Source of the DNA: Cladobotryum mycophilum
Lineage: Eukaryota > Ascomycota > Sordariomycetes > Hypocreales > Hypocreaceae
NCBI GenBank assembly: GCA_036429605.1
Contig: CM071591.1
Span: forward strand, 1,054,001 to 1,118,000
DNA length: 64,000 nucleotides
Direction of reading: 5' to 3'
The notes beneath the pieces were generated by a model that saw nothing but the letters and a program-made list of their open reading frames with translations, did no database searches and was not told the origin of the DNA. Position numbers and translations under genes: made by a program. Positions 37,041-48,701 of this stretch are shown piece by piece. Each line of letters opens with the position of its first letter. The first letter of the stretch is position 1.

Positions 37041-37750
37041 GATCAAATCTCATTCGTTGATAGTAGATCGTGAAGAGGTCAGTGATGGAGAAGAAAACAG
37101 GCAATTCGGGAACCGATTGTTATTTCGGAGTGGTGGGTGGCGCGGTGACCTAGGTGAGGGGGTGATGGGGTGATGGGTTGATGTCGGTAAAACAGCTGCT
37201 GTAGAAACTCAAGTTGGTTCTGAATACAGCGGCTTCTGGGCCTCCTCGACTGGCCGCGTAGCTGGTACGTTTGTTAAACAGGGAATGGATCTGTTGGTTG
37301 CTTCGCGAGGTGTATGCAGGAGGCCGACTGTGGTGGGGCAAAATCGGGGATAGAATGCTCCCAAGCCAATTCGCTGTTCTACGATAGCTAGGATACTGGA
37401 TTTGCCTTATTGGTGTAGTACTATTATAAAAATCCAACTCGAAAATGTGTCGTTTGTTATTATAACTGAGATCAATAACAAACCCTTGGTTTCTATCTGA
37501 ACAGCATGGCGGCATGTTCAGGCGGGGGGGGGGTATGGAATGCCAGTAGTGATGGGGCCTCAATTGATCATCATATTAGCACTGCATCTTTTGATCTCTT
37601 TAAGATCATGAACTGGGGGATTGACGGCCATGTCTGAAGCTACCATGAGCGAGGCGCGTCATACGATTCCCTCACGTCTCAATTCTATGCGGACCAACTT
37701 AATCTCTACATACAGAAGTAAGCATCACAACCTAGTTGAGCTCGGAATAT
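37041..37750. other. Intergenic region
   Basis: About 710 bases between the ISG12-like start and the P450 stop. It holds a run of ten G (37524-37533). No gene seen. Confidence 0.5.
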
Positions 37751-39624
37751 TTACATCTTTCTTTTCCTCATCATTAGTGCCATATTTTGATCCGTAAAAC
37801 AATTCTCATTAACGAACTGAGTCTCGGGTCGAGTCTTTCCCCCGGGGAACTTGATCTCAAACTCGTAGAGAAGACGACACATGATCAATTTCATCTGCGC
37901 AACGGCGAATTGCCTGCCAGGGCACGCTTGATTGCCGTAGCCAAAGGCCAGGTTGTTGGGGTGCGTCATGCCGGCCTTGTGCTGCTCCCTCTGGTCGGGA
38001 GAGGACATGCGTTTGCGGTAACTGCGCATGGGATCAAACTCTCGGGGATTGTCGAAAACGTCTGGGTTCATGGAATGCTCGTAGTTTGCAAACGAAAGTA
38101 TTGTTCCGGTAGGGATATGCGTGCCGTCCTTGAGTGCGACGTCCTGGTACGCCAATCTCTGTGGGTTGACTGGAAAATAGGTAAGTACCATGTCAGCTCT
38201 GCCTTGTGGGTGGAGGTTGAACAGTCATGAATAACTTACGGAGGAGAAGCGGGTTGTGCCTCTGGCTCTCGACAATAAAGCTGTCAAGCTTGTCTAACCG
38301 TGAACACCACTCCCTGGCACCAATCTCAGGGTTTAGTCCAGGCGGTCCTAGCTCCTTTGCAGCCTCAAAAATCTCTTCTCTCAAAATATTGAACCATTCG
38401 GGATAAGCGCATAGATCGTATATGACATTGGATAGATTGGGAGCAGTCGTGTGAATGCTGGCAAGAGATAGCAGACACTGGCGGGCTCCCATGTCGTTCC
38501 CATTAAGCTCGCTCGGGGTGGCGTTATCCAGCATCCAGTTCAAGAGTGTATCTTCCTCCTCGATTTCCTCGCCCTTGGCTCTTTTTTCTTTCACGGTGTT
38601 GTGCTGTTTGGTAAGCTCGCCAACAACCTTCGTGACCTTTGACAATTCTCGGAGAGCACGATACCTGGCAGGTATAAGCCAGACGATAAGCCAGGCCATC
38701 CAGGGCGGAAACATCTTGATAGTGAACGAGGCGATAAACAAGTCAACGGAGAAACCGGCGGAGAGCTTTAGCCACTCTGGATTGCGGCATGTAGGACCAC
38801 CAACGAAAACCCTTGAGGCCATACGAGAGAGTAGCATGCGCATATGGTGCTCGATGGAGACCTCGGTCCAATCTTGGAGTTTTGTTAGCAACGCACCTGT
38901 TGAAGTATGCTTGAATCTGTGCCAATTTAAAGGTATTGCGCACCATCAGTATGAGGAAGATCATGATGCCAGCCGTAAGCAAGCTCTTCCTTGGCCCTGT
39001 CAACAAACTTGTACAACTCTGGTGTAAGCTTCTTCTTGACAGCATCAATATGCAAAGGTGAATGAAGAAGAACGTCCAGTGACATCCAACGAGGGGCGAA
39101 ATTCTAGGTAGAGAGGTCAGGGATATAATGAACGGTACGAGTGTTGACGTCAGACTCACTTCTGCCAGGGCGCCCTTACAACTGAGTTTCGATGAAGGTA
39201 TGAGACGGATATCTTCTAGGTACTTGATAGGAAGGACCATAAAATCTACATCGTATCGGCGGAGAACAAACACCTGATTCTTCATCTAATCTCGCCGTGA
39301 GAAGGATGCATGATTAAAGTAGACAACGGATTATGCCATGCTCACCTTCTGGCATGCATTGCGGATGATATCGCGAGCACCCAGAATAAACCGAGTCTGC
39401 AGCAGAACCGTCGGCTCAAATATTGATCGATACCCAAAGATGGGTGCATTGGGTCTTTTTCTACGAGAAGAGGCAATAAAAGATACCAGCCAGATCAGTA
39501 CCAGCAGCAAGGCAAGCTTTTTAGGACTGCCAATGTGCTTGGTATCTAGCCGCCAGTGTTCTGAGTCGAAAACAGGAAGGGAAGAGGGATCAGATGCATT
39601 CATCATGCTGCCAGTGTCGTCCAT
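37751..39624 (-). CDS. Cytochrome P450 monooxygenase
   Basis: A 538-residue microsomal P450. Minus-strand exons are 39624-39346, 39285-39160, 39103-38944, 38872-38240 and 38169-37751; introns are 56-71 bp, GT..AG, all in phase. An N-terminal anchor covers about 36-53 (LALLLVLIWLVSFIASS). Later motifs are RVFVGGPTCRNPEWL, an I-helix with ASIHTT, the K-helix ESQR (390-393) and the heme site FGYGNQACPGR (Cys 482). These features resemble the ent-kaurene-oxidase-like fungal group; I cannot assign a substrate. The ATG at 39624 is the first in frame. Its neighbours do not form a clear biosynthetic set. Confidence 0.93.
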
Positions 39625-40666
39625 GGTTGCCAGAATGAACAGTTTTGAGAAGATTACATGATATGAGGACAAAAGTGCAAGATAATACGTTCAAATACAA
39701 TATTTTAGCAAGGACCAACATCCCTTCCCAAGCATCCAATCCCATGCTGGATATCCCCTTTTGAGAGGCTACCGAGTGGGTAAGGAGCAGAGAAGATTTC
39801 ACCACCCCCCAACCAACGCAACTTGATCGACACACTCTATCTCTGAGAGATGTTATTCTCGTCTCCCTCAATACGACCCACAAAAAAATATGATGTCAAG
39901 GCGTTATGCACGGCAGCCAACTTAGCTTCAAAAGGGCTGTCCTAATAAGGAAGTTTTGGGATCACGCGGCCAAATTTGAGACAACAACAATACGAATGGG
40001 GATGAGGATGGAGTATATTGTCCTTGGTTATCTTGATCTGGTGGCGATGTTGGCCGAACCCTGAAAAAGCCAAAACGGGAACAGTGTGCTTTCGGAGCAA
40101 GGCATACAAGACATTGTCTAATATTTATATTTTTGGAATGCTATTAAAAATAAATATAATTTTCCCCGTTTTTCTTTTCTCTTTTTTGTCTCTTTTTCTT
40201 TTCCCCCTTGTTTTGACCTGTCTATGTTATGTGCTACTTCGGACCTAGTCTCCGTCATATTTGATCCTCCTTTATTAGACCATGTATGAGGCTTCCTTAT
40301 TTCCAGCATCGTTACAAATTCATGACAAACGGATCTTAAAATAACTTTGCTGCCTCGAGATGGCGGGGCACATACCTGTAGGAAGAAGATAAAGACGCCA
40401 ACCAACTTGAGAGTCGGACCGGAGCTGGACGCTCTTCAGATTGTGACCCTGGCCTAACAATTCATTACATAGCAATGCGACCGTACGTGTGGGATTCAGG
40501 CTCACGTACGAATACACCAATTAATTTGATCGTCATCATAGAAACACAGATACACTTGGTAAGATCAAACTGCAGCCTGGAAATCGCTATGAAGAGAAAA
40601 CATTTGTATTAGGCTAACTCTATTATCTAGCTATCGTACGGTTCATGCATCGAAGAGTCACATCCC
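39625..40666. other. Intergenic region
   Basis: About 1 kb between the P450 start and the rhodopsin-domain gene stop. It includes a T-rich stretch around 40160-40210. No gene seen. Confidence 0.5.
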
Positions 40667-41942
40667 TCATGGTAGGTATCTTAATTCGTTCTCCTCGCTT
40701 TGCTGGGAAGCATGCTTTAGTGGTGAAATATTGGCACGCATATGAGTTGGAATCTCCGTGCTCTTGTATCGTCGCGGGGAGAGGAATGTCTTCCAGAAGT
40801 TCTTGGCAGATGGTGCACAACCCACCATGACGGCAATGGTGCCCTCAATAACCCTGCGGGGGAGAAGGGAAAATTAGCCACGATGTTGCGCTTCATGTTA
40901 GAGGGTGAATAGTATTCAGGGGATATACTCACGCGCAGAGCATCCTCGCGAGATTTTCGCTCTCTCCGGTGTGGGCTCGGTATTTAAAGTATAGCGATAC
41001 GATAGAGGCTGCAATTGCACTGCGAATAGTATCATCAGCATGCGCGCAACAAATTAATAAAGGGTCCATCAGCCAGACGCACAGAATACCCGAAGCAAAG
41101 ACGGCGCCAATGGCCAACTTCTTGCTAAGGCGTAGATGAAGTCCGTATATGCTGGGCATAGGCAGAAGCAGGATGATTACGTCCTGAAACAGCGCTATGT
41201 AGCCAGAAATGACTCCCGTCAAGGTTGTTCCAGACACGCAACGCAGGAGCTCCTCTACCGGGATGGACTTGGAACTGGGATGGCATCGCATAAACGTGGG
41301 CGACAGGGCGCAGATGTACGCAATACCCGAGAGGGTGAGTGTCGCATAGCAGGCGTATACGAGCCATCTCGTGACGTTGAAGATTTTGAGATAGACGACA
41401 AGAATGGGTGCTTTAGTTGTCCATAGGACGAATGCGATGACGACCGTAATGACTACGGCAAGCTACACCAGGTCAGACATGTAAGTCTAAAGGCTGCTCA
41501 CCCGTCTAGATGCCATCTTTTTCTTACCTTGACAAGCCATGGATGAGGCGCCGTCGGGTCCAAGAATCCTGCATTGCAATGGTTTCGTTATTTTTTCTAT
41601 TCAGAAGACGGGGCTCAAAAAGAAGTTGCTTACGCCTAATAATGAGATCGTTCATAGCAAAAGCAACCGTTACAAAAATGAGGCCAACGATCGAGATATC
41701 TAAACATGGCGGAATGCGTAAGCAGGTATGTTTCCTTCATGCACATTTCTTGTCCGCGCTTGTAGTGAGGTAGACTTGAAGATAAATAAATACATGGAGG
41801 TTTACATACAATCGTCAATCAGAAGCCTCTTGAAGAGCCGGAAGCTCATGAAGCATCTGATAGCCACAAAGGTCGCGCATAGGACGATGAGAGGGGTGCC
41901 GGCGGCTAGATATGCATGGCGCGACAAACTTCCCGCCGACAT
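40667..41942 (-). CDS. Fungal rhodopsin-domain seven-TM protein
   Basis: A 297-residue integral membrane protein. Minus-strand exons are 41942-41810, 41699-41634, 41568-41528, 41462-41083, 41019-40933 and 40853-40667; introns are 63-110 bp, GT..AG, and all phases join. Seven hydrophobic segments are visible (LAAGTPLIVLCATFVAIRC, ISIVGLIFVTVAFAMNDLI, LAVVITVVIAFVLWTT, WLVYACYATLTLSGIAYIC, ALFQDVIILLLPMP, AIGAVFASGILAIAASIV and a weak one). The phrase DVIILLLPMPSIYGLHLRLSKK and the tail VIEGTIAVMVGCAPS fit the fungal rhodopsin-like family often annotated next to CFEM or PTH11 receptors. The family's function is unknown; it has no retinal-binding Lys motif I can identify. Confidence 0.85.
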
Positions 41943-42828
41943 GATGGAACCGGATCGCTGGGAACAAGAATTGAACTAGCAACAACTTGAATGGGGGGAG
42001 AAGGGACAAAAACAAGAAGCTCATGAAGTATGGGGCGACACATAATGTATTGAACGATGGAGGAGTGATTCCATGGACAGAGCGAATGCAGACGCTCCGT
42101 GGGACTTGAGATTCACAGCGTTCAAACACACACATACACGGCCCGAGAGGGGGAAGGGGACGGATACAGAACCTGTCTGGCCATAATATATGGATGCAGT
42201 GGCTGGCGGTGTTTATGTCTCCCCCGGATGATACCCTCCTACAGTGGAAGGATCACTGCTGGTGGATGCAATATATACCAGGTGGGTAAGGCAGGGTTAC
42301 ATTTGGGCGGGTCATGGAAGAGAAGGATTTTGCAATCCGCCTGTGGCAAAGCCTGCTCCGGCGAGTGAAGACGCACGCAGCGCATAAGTAGTGACCTTGT
42401 GAAAATCCATACACGTACCAATTTGAATCAAGGTATGTAAAAGCATGTTTAAATGCGCTTGTACTGTGTAAATATATCCCCTTGGTAATCGGGGGGCAGC
42501 AAGCAGCGCACCTTTTTGGATCGGCAAATTTATGACACAGCCTAGGCAATCCTTCTGCGTATCAAGAAGTCGAGCATTCCGGTCATCCGCAACTAATAGC
42601 CAAGATGACATCGTCGCACAATAAAAGGGGAATACGATTTGGTGGCCCGATGTAGGTTATTGAAGCATCCACAAGAAAACAAAGGATGCAAAAGAACGCT
42701 GCATTCCCGCCTATAAAGATGCCAAGTTACGCAAAACAGGAACAAATAAGGTTGGATCACCCTACGATGCGCACCTGATGCGGCAGTGTATGCTAGCCAG
42801 GCACCTACATACCATAAAAAGACGGGAT
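41943..42828. other. Intergenic region
   Basis: About 890 bases upstream of the rhodopsin-domain gene. No coding signal. Confidence 0.5.
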
Positions 42829-44385
42829 TTACACATTGTCGCGCAACAGGAAGCCATTGTTCTGGAGCTTCTGGAAGACACCCTCAGGGTCGTATTTTGC
42901 GGCAGCTTCCTGCATCTTCCTGACACTGTTGGCGCCGTAGCTGCGCAAGACTTTCTGAGATACCGCGGCAAAGCCCATACACAAAAAGTCGAGCAACAGG
43001 CTTTTCTCCTTGGCTAGAGATTGCACGCCCTCGGCCATTGCATCTGCTGCTTTTTGGGGCCTCTTTATAAACTTCAACCAGGGCTTTGTCGCCGTAGGTC
43101 TGCTCTATGGAAAACATTCCTGCCGAGCGACCAAAAGCTTTGGATCCCTTCTATAGCCTTACGAGCCTGATTGCGAACGCTGCCCCCCACCACGGACGGT
43201 ACCATGCTTTCTCTAGCCCAGGCCATGGGTCATGCGAAAGAGGCCCAGAAGTGGGTGCGCAGGCGCAGGGGTAAATATTGCTTCTAACCAGAGTCAACAG
43301 GCAAACCATAGGCACGGTAACCACCAAGGTCTCTTAAAAACTTTATGAAGAGGGTTACAACTTACAAGCTATGGATGGAGACCTCCTATGGCGTCCCAGC
43401 CGGTGGTGTGTTGCATTACACGGTTCAACCGATGGGCACTGCTGGAGTGGAGGTAAATAAAGACCGCGGAGAGAGAATATAATGGGGTTGGAGAGCATTC
43501 CGCAATGTTGTAAGTGAATAGAACATTTAAAATTGAATGCGCTGACCTGATCTCAAATTATAGGGTGGGTATGTTATTGGACGTTGATCGGAGGGTGTGT
43601 TTCAAGATCGAACTTGATCACAATGACTGTTGAAGTTATCAGGACCGGTTCCAAAGCTCAGCAAGACCGCAAAATTGAGATAATCACATACCAAAGTTGG
43701 AGCCGTCACCCTTGAGGGCGCGATAGAGATCACAATTCTGTAGCGTTTGCGTTGGCAAGTTTTCCATCGGCCAGCAAAACCATGAACGTCTCTGGATATG
43801 ATAAGATTCCTAGTCTCAAACAAAGATACTCACTTCGAAGCCTTGAATACCATCCGCTCCGAGTCCATGGAGATTGGGCAATGCTCCCATATCACTTAGT
43901 GTTACACAATTAGCTTCCGAGTCATCATGATAGAAAGAGCATAACAAGCTATCCTACCCCCAAGAAGCAAGCCTCCCAGTCCAAGTTGCTGGTCCCGGCT
44001 CCCGATCACCGACAGTCTTCGCCTCCCGAGCCGGGCATACACCCCGCCCCAGGTGTGTACCCAAACCCAACCGGCGCAACCCCTCTGACTGAAGTTGACG
44101 AATATCGAGAACGATTCCTGTCTCGTCCGCGCTGCTGACAACGTTTGGGTTATGACTATTCGTGCGGATAGCAAACTTGGAGCCTGTCTTCTTGATGATG
44201 GCTAGAGCTTCGCCGAGCTCTTGAGTGTTGCTCAGATTTACGTAGCCAGCAGCTGGAGTCCAACATGTCTGCGACTAAGGGGTTTCTATCGCCGTTTCAT
44301 GCTCAGGTGCAGCGTCTGAGGTCACGACCTTGCCAGGTAAGGCAGCCTTAGGTTGCTCAAATATCGCTGTAGCATTGAAGGCCAT
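42829..44385 (-). pseudogene. Broken FAD-linked oxidoreductase (PCMH/BBE type)
   Basis: Read on the minus strand, pieces of one flavoenzyme appear in order. An ATG at 44385 starts a short N terminus ending LPGKVV, then TAG at 44277. The FAD domain follows (AAGYVNLSN, KFAIRTNSHNPNV, SADETGIVLDIRQL), then a frame switch to GRRLSVIGSRDQQLGLGG. Near 43750 comes LADGKLANANATELCDLYRALKGDG, next to a plausible intron and SNFG-VIKFDLETHPP. The C-terminal BBE-like part lies at 43117-42829 (VLRSYGANSVRKMQEAAAKYDPEGVF), again in two frames. Several stops and shifts make it non-functional. It is unrelated in sequence type to the intact FAD oxidase at 12.6 kb, which is of the lactone-oxidase group. Confidence 0.8.
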
Positions 44386-47300
44386 GACGATTGCATAAGT
44401 GTTTCTTCAGCCCATTCGGACGATGGACAAACTGATTACAGGAATGCGTGTATTCAAAAGTCAAACTGCTGTGCCCCTCGGTTTTTCCAGCAATATTACA
44501 AAGGATCAAAGACCGTCTCACTCGGCTCTACCCAAGATAGGTTGTATGTTTTCAAGATTCCCCACAAAACTGGCCGGTCCGTTAGTTCTCGCACCCCATG
44601 CCTACTACGTACGTTGGGGAGAGGAACTTGTGGAATGTTGCCACGCTGCGCGGAGCCAACATGAGGTTAGTTGCTAACCAGAACCATGGGATTTAATCCA
44701 TCACCCATCCATCCTTCAGATCGCACGCATGGACCCACCGGAAGACTATCCATGGAATTGATCTTTTGTCCATTAAAGATGCTCCATGTGAGTTTCTCAT
44801 CGGACATTAGCAGACTGTGGCTCCCTATATGATAGCTTTCACTTTACATTCGTCTAAAGACCTGTATATTGATGAAGCTGCACGCTCCAAAATGGCCCTG
44901 GTAACTGCCCTGTTTCGGTTGAACGAAGGGGAAGCAAGTAAGCCGGTAAACTGAATCTTGGACTCCCTTAATGACTAAAACTTGGAGATATTATAAGACA
45001 TTCTATCTATATAATGGTCGCATGAGCGTCATTTGTCAAGTCCCTAAGCGCCAATAGCCACAGTTTTGGAAAGAGTATATATGATGGAGATGCAGATCTC
45101 AGAACATTCCCTGCATAGGACCGGGCCCACTGGATACGCATATCTTGCGGCAAATGAACCCCACCACGGTTTATCAACGTGGTCTGGGTAGGGTGTCAAA
45201 AAGCACCGGGTGAAGCAGTTAAAAGTCTCCGTGCTTCCCGAATAAGCATCCACGTTGCACTCCCACGGCTTGGCCCATTTACGTAAAAATCTCAAAGTGT
45301 ATTGGTCGGCACGTAATACAGCCCTCATCCAACGACGGGAGGTTATGTGCTTTCGTAGCAGGCCATGTGTCTATGACGCTCTGCAAATGCTACCCAAGCA
45401 AGCAAGAGCCGGAGGAGAAAGGCTGGGACTGGCCATCAACTCTGGACAGTCTAAATGTGTGTGTGTTCGGAGTAAATCCTCTACACCCTACCAAGCTCCC
45501 TTCCGCGCCTTGATTGGCACTCTAGCCTGCCTGGACTAATCTATGGATGGGGAGATGAAACATGGATGTCCTAATCAAACGGCCCATCCAGAAGCGTATC
45601 ATGCAATCAACACACCAGATTTAACATTCGGCTAACCCAGTTCAGATATCTCCGAGAGTACAACATGCTTTGATTGGGCCTAAATGACACATCATACGCA
45701 TCCCGCAGACCGATACTGCGCTCCGTGTTGCACAAGAGAAATAAATACAGAGTGTCCCCATCTTACCTCAGCAGTGTGAATTGGTACGTGTGAATCTTGG
45801 CCAATACACCGTGCAGAGCCTGGATTCAGGAGGGGTCGCAGACTCGCAGCCCAGCACGAGACAGCAAGACATCCCAACGTCGCATTGGTAATGAAGTGCA
45901 GCGTATTAATTAGTTCTATGGAACGATTTTGAGAGGATGCGATGCAGTCCATTTGTCAGGCAATAATTAATCTGGAATAGGCCTCTATTGGTCGAAACGA
46001 GGCTCCTCACTTGATCTAGAGTCGCCGAAGAATCATGAAGGCATACCTCTGAATGAAGAGGGGGTTCGCTGTGGGCTCCAAGTACCCTATTATTCTTTCA
46101 ACCTGGCGCATTACAGTAGCCACCTTCTTGTGAGGTGTCTTCGTTCAGTCTGAGAGAGGGGGGGGGGGGGCAGCCCCGATACCATTTACCCCGGCCCGAC
46201 ATGTCCCTACAAATTGACTATTTGGCGAATAATTAAATAGATGGTTTGAAGATACGGCCGGCATGTCGCCTGATAAATTTTATAATCATTCCGCGCCCCT
46301 ATTATCTGGTCGGAAGCCGTGTTGCCACACCCACTGGAGCTCAATCAGGGGCGCTGCGTATGGCTAAGTATTACATCACAATACCAATCTGTTCATAATG
46401 AGCCTGTCGTGAGGCATTCCTGTATACCCAATGAAGGATTCCTGGTATAGCCATTATATTGAAAGGTGCATTCATTCCCCATGCTGTGGCTGTTGGCAAT
46501 GGCTCTACTCATCTAGTCAAGGCTTCAAGATCACATGGTGAAGTGTATTTCCTGCTCTTCCTAGCAGTATTTTCGGCGAACAGATCTATATTTCCTTTTA
46601 CAAACTTCTTCGATCATTATTTAAGTAACAGGCTTGTATCAGGCACCGGAAAAGATTTCACAATAACATTAGCCTGCACCAACGATCCAGTTTTCGGGGG
46701 CTATTGGGCTTCCACTGAACCAAGACGCCGTAAATCTCCGATAGCATTGCAGAAATTGGTTATGTTGTGAAGATGGGCCTATGAGGCTCAATGAAAACAT
46801 GACTTTTGTCATGTTTAGGGAATATAAGAGTACTTGAACATCTCTGTCCATTCGCTGAAGGAGATTCGCATGGAGAGCTAAGGGTTCATATCTAATACAA
46901 CATGGAAAATTACCAGGTAGTCATCATTCACGATGCTAGATTGCTTTCCCATTATTATATGCCATTTATTGATGAGTGTAGATCTTATCATCTCGCCCAC
47001 TGCTTGAGTGGCGATCACTTGACTACTTTGAGGGCCCGAATTTGCCCCCACAACAGCTCATCATCCGTGACCTCTCCACAATATCGCATCGTGAAGTGTT
47101 GTCTACCTAGAGAGATATGCATGAGACACCTCGCCTACTAATGAGGGAAGATGCCAAGCCAGAGTGCAACGTGTCGCAAAGCCAGCACTGGTGAGTGACC
47201 TTTAGTGATGCCTTCACAAAAACTAGCAGCTTTGCCAGACTCTTGCCCCTGCCAATAGACCAATATCCCGTCATCTTCAAGGAACAACCTCAACGGCATT

Positions 47301-47799
47301 AATACTTATAAGCATTAAGACGAAGAAATGGATATAAAAGCAGTGACACCCAGTTATACAGCAAAATGGATTGCCAGCCAGAAGCGCAAGTCTCTCAAGC
47401 ATTCTGGGGGGCTACGTCAAGAAGCTGGAATAGGAATCTGCAAAGCCCGAAAGGTTTTTCTGAGAGAGAATCACTGTGTTTGAAAGATAACATCTGTCAA
47501 TTGTAGCACGACTTACCATCTGTAGCATGACTCCGCTCTCTTCAGGGGGGATAATCGCGTGCTAGAACGGAAGTCGAATCATTACAAAAGACATACAGAG
47601 CAACTATCTGTCCATCATGATCTAATAAAATTCTTTAATGTGCATATTCAACTTTCTAAACCTATCGACCGCCTTGTATTGTACTGTATATGATCTATTG
47701 ATCTAATGGCCTGCATCGCACTGTCAAGTCCTCCTGTCGTCCGGCCAATGTGCCCTCAACCCATCTCGGCCACTCGACAACGCCATTATAAAGACACCT
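44386..47799. other. Long gene-poor region
   Basis: About 3.4 kb without a supportable gene. Frames near 44399-44677 (+), 45044-45328 (-) and 46459-46770 (+) have no recognised motifs and do not extend by splicing. A run of 13 G lies at 46158-46170. It may hold decayed genes too far gone to identify. Confidence 0.5.
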
Positions 47800-48701
47800 T
47801 CAGATCTGAGACACATTCCTGGCCAGAAATTCATCCACAGATGTCAAAGACAAGCCAGTTGCTTCTCTAAGAGCGTCTTCACCAGCCACCTCGTTTGCCC
47901 ATTGTTGTGCTGCTGGCAAGGGGCTACCCTGCTTGCTCAATTCCTCCAGTTCTTCCTCTGACAAGAAATGTACCTTGACATCAGTTCCAAGTGCCTTGCT
48001 TAACTTTGTAGCCAATTGTCCTACAGTGAGTGCCTCAACAGCGAGGTCTAGTTCTTTGCCATGATACTTTTCGGGATCAGATAAAGCTGCGGCGACGACG
48101 ATGCCCGCATCCGCAGCGTCTATCCAGGTAATCTTGGTGTCTGGCTTCCATGCAACTCGTAGGATCCTATCTTCAGCCAAGCCGGGGAAGGTAATGGAGC
48201 TTTTGGAGGCTTTCAGGTTCTGCAAAAAGTGAACCGGTCGCATGATCGTCCAGTGCTTAAACCCAGCATCGCGGACACGGCTCTCAATTGCTTGTTTGCT
48301 TAGCCAGTATTGGCGCATCGTGTAATCGGGCCCCCAACTAGGGAAAGTCTCGTGCTGACCCGTCTTGAAGGCTGTTGATACGATCATGGTGGATACAGTT
48401 GGCGATGCACGCGCTGCCTCGATAACGTTGGTGCCCCGTTGCAAGTCTCCCACCCAGTCGCCTGTCAACGATTCCGTGAAGAATACGGCGTCCATATCGT
48501 GTGTAGCTAAGCGCAAGGCATCTTTGTTGTCAAAATCGCCGATAACGAGTTTTGCCCCCATTGCTCAAGCTCCTTTGCCGCTGGGGACGCAGGGTTTCGA
48601 ACGTAGGCGTAGACCTGGTATCCAGCATCAAGGCAGTGGCGCACAACACCTCTGCCCTGATTGCCCGTCGCACCTGTTACGAGAATTTTGTAAGAAGTCA
48701 T
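47800..48701 (-). CDS. NmrA-like NAD(P)-binding protein; one-base frame break
   Basis: Single-exon gene of the atypical short-chain dehydrogenase NmrA/HSCARG family, which act as redox sensors or nitrogen-repression regulators. The product would be about 300 aa. The N terminus is a Rossmann motif, ILVTGATGNQGRGVVRHCLDAG (about 6-27), then YVRNP. The family block AVFFTESLTGDWVGDLQRGTNVIEAA, then WLSKQAIESRVRDAG, and TWIDAADAGIVVAAAL follow. After Gln-Trp-Gly near residue 49, the frame slips by one base in a five-base homopolymer (plus-strand C run 48555-48559); translation continues perfectly in the next frame. The total length is one base short of a codon multiple, the same kind of break as in the PKS. 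Confidence 0.9.

Noticed and set aside
45044..45328. Minus-strand 94-residue frame in the gene-poor region
   Set aside because: No recognised motif, no spliceable extension and no clear start context.
37751..48701. P450, broken FAD oxidase and NmrA-like gene as one biosynthetic cluster
   Set aside because: No backbone synthase lies among them and a rhodopsin-domain gene intervenes; kept only as a possible relic.
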